From: Chamaecyparis obtusa | Taxonomy: Eukaryota; Streptophyta; Pinopsida; Cupressales; Cupressaceae | Direction of reading: 5' to 3' | DNA length: 64,000 bases | NCBI GenBank assembly: GCA_027943335.1 | Contig: BSBK01001575.1 | Span: 690,646 to 754,645 of the forward strand | Part shown: piece by piece, positions 60,932-64,000 of the stretch | How positions within the stretch are numbered: position 1 is the first letter of the stretch | Layout: the number at the start of each line of letters is the position of its first letter | The notes under the pieces: generated by a model | What the model saw: the letters and a program-made list of their open reading frames with translations, nothing else | The model's database searches: none | Told to the model about the DNA's origin: nothing | Program-made: the position numbers and the translations under genes

Positions 60932-63898
60932 TTAGTCCAATGAACCAATTGGGTTTGCCCTACCCTTGATTGTCTCAAGTATTACCTCGTGGTCTGACTC
61001 ACGAACCTTCCAAAGAGTTTTATTATTCAGTCTTCCCCCATATCTGATCAAGTGGACATTTGATGCAACGATGAGATTTGAATAATGAAGAATCATTCTA
61101 TGTGTCTCCCACTCCTCGAAAAACCACAACCTAGGGTTCTTCATAGCATACCATCTAAGCCATGTACCAGTTACAGCCAATGCTCTTATAGGGTATTCTA
61201 ATTCTTCACCATCGATAACCGAGTGATCCAATTTCTTTTTTGCCTCTACACAATGACACAAATAATAATTTGTCCCTTCTTCATTGTCTTTAGGTGCAAT
61301 AACAACAAAAACATAGCTTGTAATGAAATAAACATAATGAGGACATTAGTTTACTAAATATTTATGATAAAGTACTAAATTTGAGTTTATTTGTATGTGG
61401 AAAATATAGACCTAGTGTACTAGATCAGATAAATGATCAACATCAATGGATGATTCCATTTCTATCAGTTGTAGTGATTCATGGGGATGATAGGAGGCAA
61501 GTGGACTCAAAATATGTGTATACCATTCGTCAACCCATTCCTTTGACTCACACCCATCCCAATCTTCATCTACGCATGATGAAAAAAAGCATGCCATATG
61601 TCATGTGTGGATACTCCATGAACTTGCATTACAACTTCTAAAAGAGTGTAGCTCACTCAATCCTATCAATGTACAACAATCCTCATATGGTGCAATGTTA
61701 GTTTCATCCATCAACCAAAAAAATCTACAAACTGTAGACTCACCTTCATTACCTGGACCCATTGTAGCATTACACCACTGGACAATACATCCCTCATCTG
61801 ACAATGTTGCTTTCTCTTTCTACTTTAATTCTTCACGTTCTAAGGCTCTTTTAATACATGCACCTGCACCATCATGCTCTCCCTTTCCGTGACTGGCCTC
61901 TGTGAAATTCCACATATATTGAATTCCAATAATCTTATGCATCCTACACAACCAATAAAACATCCATGAATTCTTGAATTGGGATGCACAATTATTTGAC
62001 CAAATGATATGTCAATGATATTTTATGCCCCTGTTTTCCAAATGACCATAAAATAGTTGAAAGCAATCATGTATAAACTCTGTAGAATGTGAGTGATCAT
62101 TGTTGATATAAAAATGATACTCCCTCAATATCTTCCTGTTCTCCTCTGTACTGTCTGGTGCATGCATGAATGTTATATGAACAAATATAGCAACCTATTG
62201 AGAGCTGTAATACTTTCCTTGCACCTCATTATGTGGTTGTAGTGTGTAGTTATCTACAAATTCCACAACTCAAACAATGGTATCAAGTGGGAATGTGTCC
62301 TTGCACAACTTGAATTGCATATCCAACCATCGCACTCTATGTGTATGCCTTGCATACTCATAAATAATTTTTTTACAAAAAATGTCCATGAATTGATACA
62401 CTGAAATTTTTTCAATTACTAAATCACATCTTTTAGCCTCTTTTCCATCATTTAGATTGTATGTCATTGTCTTATATTTTCCAAATTCCACTATTTCATT
62501 ACCAATTGCATGTGTACTCTCCATATGTTGACAAATTGGAAAACATCATAAACCTCCACAATCTATGCATGTACCATTCAAGCATGAGAGCTCGTAAAAT
62601 TGTTGACCATCCACTCTTTCACATAAAATGGTAGATATTAATTCCCTTGAAGATCTAGGTGGGACATTTATGTTACAATCCTGCAAAACACTGTTAGAGT
62701 GCAAACCTACACATATATTCCTATAAACTTCAAAATGGTTAGAAAATTCAATATGTACCCTACAACAACAAGTTTTGCGTGTGTGATTTATCTTGACATA
62801 AAAAGGTTTACACATTTCAAAATATCTCTGACTAATTTAATTTGAGGATACGTATGCATAAATTTTGCAAAGAATTGTGTTTGAGTTGAATCCAAAAAAT
62901 GTTTTGGATATGGAACACAAATTTGACTACCAATCCTCCTTCTTACAATATCTCTTTGATTAGGAGATACCCATGTATTATTCTTCCAAAATTATTCAAT
63001 CAAGGATTTCAAAGCTTCAACAATTGCTTTATCTTTTCACGGTAGTCTACCAGAAAATGCCCATAACTCATTGCTATTTGGATTTTCCACTCTTTGACAC
63101 CTTCCCAGGGCTCTCATTAGAGACTTTCTACTTATTTTCAATGTTTTTCTTGTCTTTCTAATGAGTTGAGATTTCTTCATTTGAGTGCTTACTATCATTG
63201 ATGTAAGTACACATCATGTGACATTACTATCTTTCATGCCTGATGTAGAACCCACACTCTCATATGCAGTCATTAGATTCTTTACAATAGATTTTTTGCT
63301 TGACTCATCCATCATTCTTAGCCCAAGAATCTTCATGATGGGCCTAAATTCAGATTTCTCATCATTTCAACAAGTATTTGACATCTTCCTGTCATGTTTA
63401 AATTGTCAAAAAAGATCTCCAAATACGATTAACATTTCTTTGACAAGTATGCTTGGGAATCTTGTCAGGCATTGCTTGCAAAATGTTAGTATCAATATCA
63501 ATCAAATATTTTGGTTTTCTATATTTAATAATTCTAGGAGCATCAAAAACATTAGGTGTGAATTGCGTACCATCTTGAGTGCCTTCAACATGAGATGATG
63601 TTGTGCCTACACCTTGGGATGTAGATAATGGTGTTCCTTCAACATGAGATGATGTTGTGCCTACACCTTGGGATGTAGATAATGGTGTGCTTTCAACATG
63701 ATAGAAGAGTGTGCCCACACCTTCAGAAGTAGACAATGGTGTGCCTCCACCTTCGGAAGTAGAAAATGGTGTGCCTTGAACATGATAGATTGGTGTGCCT
63801 TGAATATTGGATGATGATGTCTCTTGAACTTGGGAACTCATAGATGATGTCCCCGCATCTTCATAATTCAATTGTCTCGTTGCATGCAAGTTTCTCAT
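60932..63898 (-). pseudogene. Decayed repeat-family gene with HGKGEHDGAGA motif (transposase-like, unnamed)
   Basis: On minus, pieces in order form one ancestral protein. First comes a Ser/Thr/Gly-rich repeat head (63898-63400), then WKNNTWVSPNQRDIVRRRIG and KHFLDSTQTQFFAKFMHTYP (about 62850-63000). KPFYVKINHTRKTCCCRVHIE and NGTCIDCGGL (62546-62815) and RHTHRVRWLDMQFKLCKDTFP (62270-62524) follow. Next are IIWSNNCASQFKNSWMFYWL and HGKGEHDGAGACIKRAL (61850-62020), and a tail 61261-60932. The spaced Asp/Asn...QFKN and HGKG..DG blocks look like a nuclease-fold transposase core, a guess. Frameshifts and several stops separate the pieces. I recall similar proteins as abundant repeats in conifers but cannot name the superfamily. 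Confidence 0.55.
63560..63790 (-). repeat. Minisatellite coding an 18-residue repeat
   Basis: A 54-bp unit (GTTGTGCCTACACCTTGGGA ...) is repeated four to five times, with decay toward the higher coordinates. On minus it encodes GTPLSTSQGVGTTSSHVE-type repeats in the head of the decayed gene. A multiple of three, it keeps the frame. Confidence 0.85.
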
Positions 63899-64000
63899 TT
63901 GTTGTCTTTTTTATTCCAATTCCCAATTCTCTCTTACTTTGTATTGATGCTTCATGTTCCTCATCCAAAGAAAAATCTTCTTCTATGGTATCTAATTTTT

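Overview
This is a nuclear window from a plant with a large, repeat-filled genome, most likely a gymnosperm (probably a conifer). The evidence is AT-rich sequence, spliceosomal GT-AG introns, nested transposons, a Tat/Ogre-like LTR element with a tRNA-Arg-like primer site, and degenerate LINE and unknown repeat ORFs of a kind I associate with conifer genomes. The species assignment is inference. I see no clear single-copy host gene, tRNA, rRNA or CRISPR array.

Region 1 (1-4637) is AT-rich flanking sequence with two long palindromes and a TA microsatellite. Region 2 (4638-29352) is one very large CACTA (En/Spm-type) DNA transposon. It is bounded by perfect 17-bp inverted termini (CACTA...TAGTG) and a matching 3-bp target duplication (ACA). 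Its ends carry GTCGCAATTGCGAC-like palindromes and mirror-image clusters of palindromic repeats. Its core has three genes on the plus strand: a TNP2-type transposase (12748-17030) broken by three in-frame TAA codons, a SET-domain protein (about 17334-18278), and a multi-exon second CACTA protein with a basic tail (18352-21109). Two solo LTRs with 5-bp target duplications have landed inside it (8342-10365 and 24575-25538). It also holds captured host-gene pieces, one of them resembling a TSO1-like CXC protein (28088-28338, minus), and a retrotransposon gag scrap.

Region 3 (29353-33160) is noncoding flank. Region 4 (33166-43265) is a complete 10.1-kb LTR retrotransposon on the minus strand. It has 1517-bp LTRs, AAAGG target duplications, a primer site and a polypurine tract. 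Inside are only Pro/Ser-rich reading frames and a G-patch-like segment broken by a stop, with no recognisable reverse transcriptase or integrase, so it looks non-autonomous.

Region 5 (43271-51500) holds relics: a minus-strand unknown ORF with two TAG codons, a LINE whose reverse-transcriptase core is deleted, and a decayed multi-exon gene at 48702-51090. Region 6 (51511-59190) is a roughly 356-bp tandem array of about 20 units, followed by three copies of a 338-bp repeat. Region 7 (60932-63898, minus) is a decayed gene of an unnamed repeat family with a conserved HGKGEHDGAGA motif and an 18-residue minisatellite near its start.

The most interesting system is the CACTA element: a transposase, a second DNA-binding-like protein and a SET-domain putative histone methyltransferase lie in one orientation between inverted ends, which suggests an element that may carry its own chromatin modifier.
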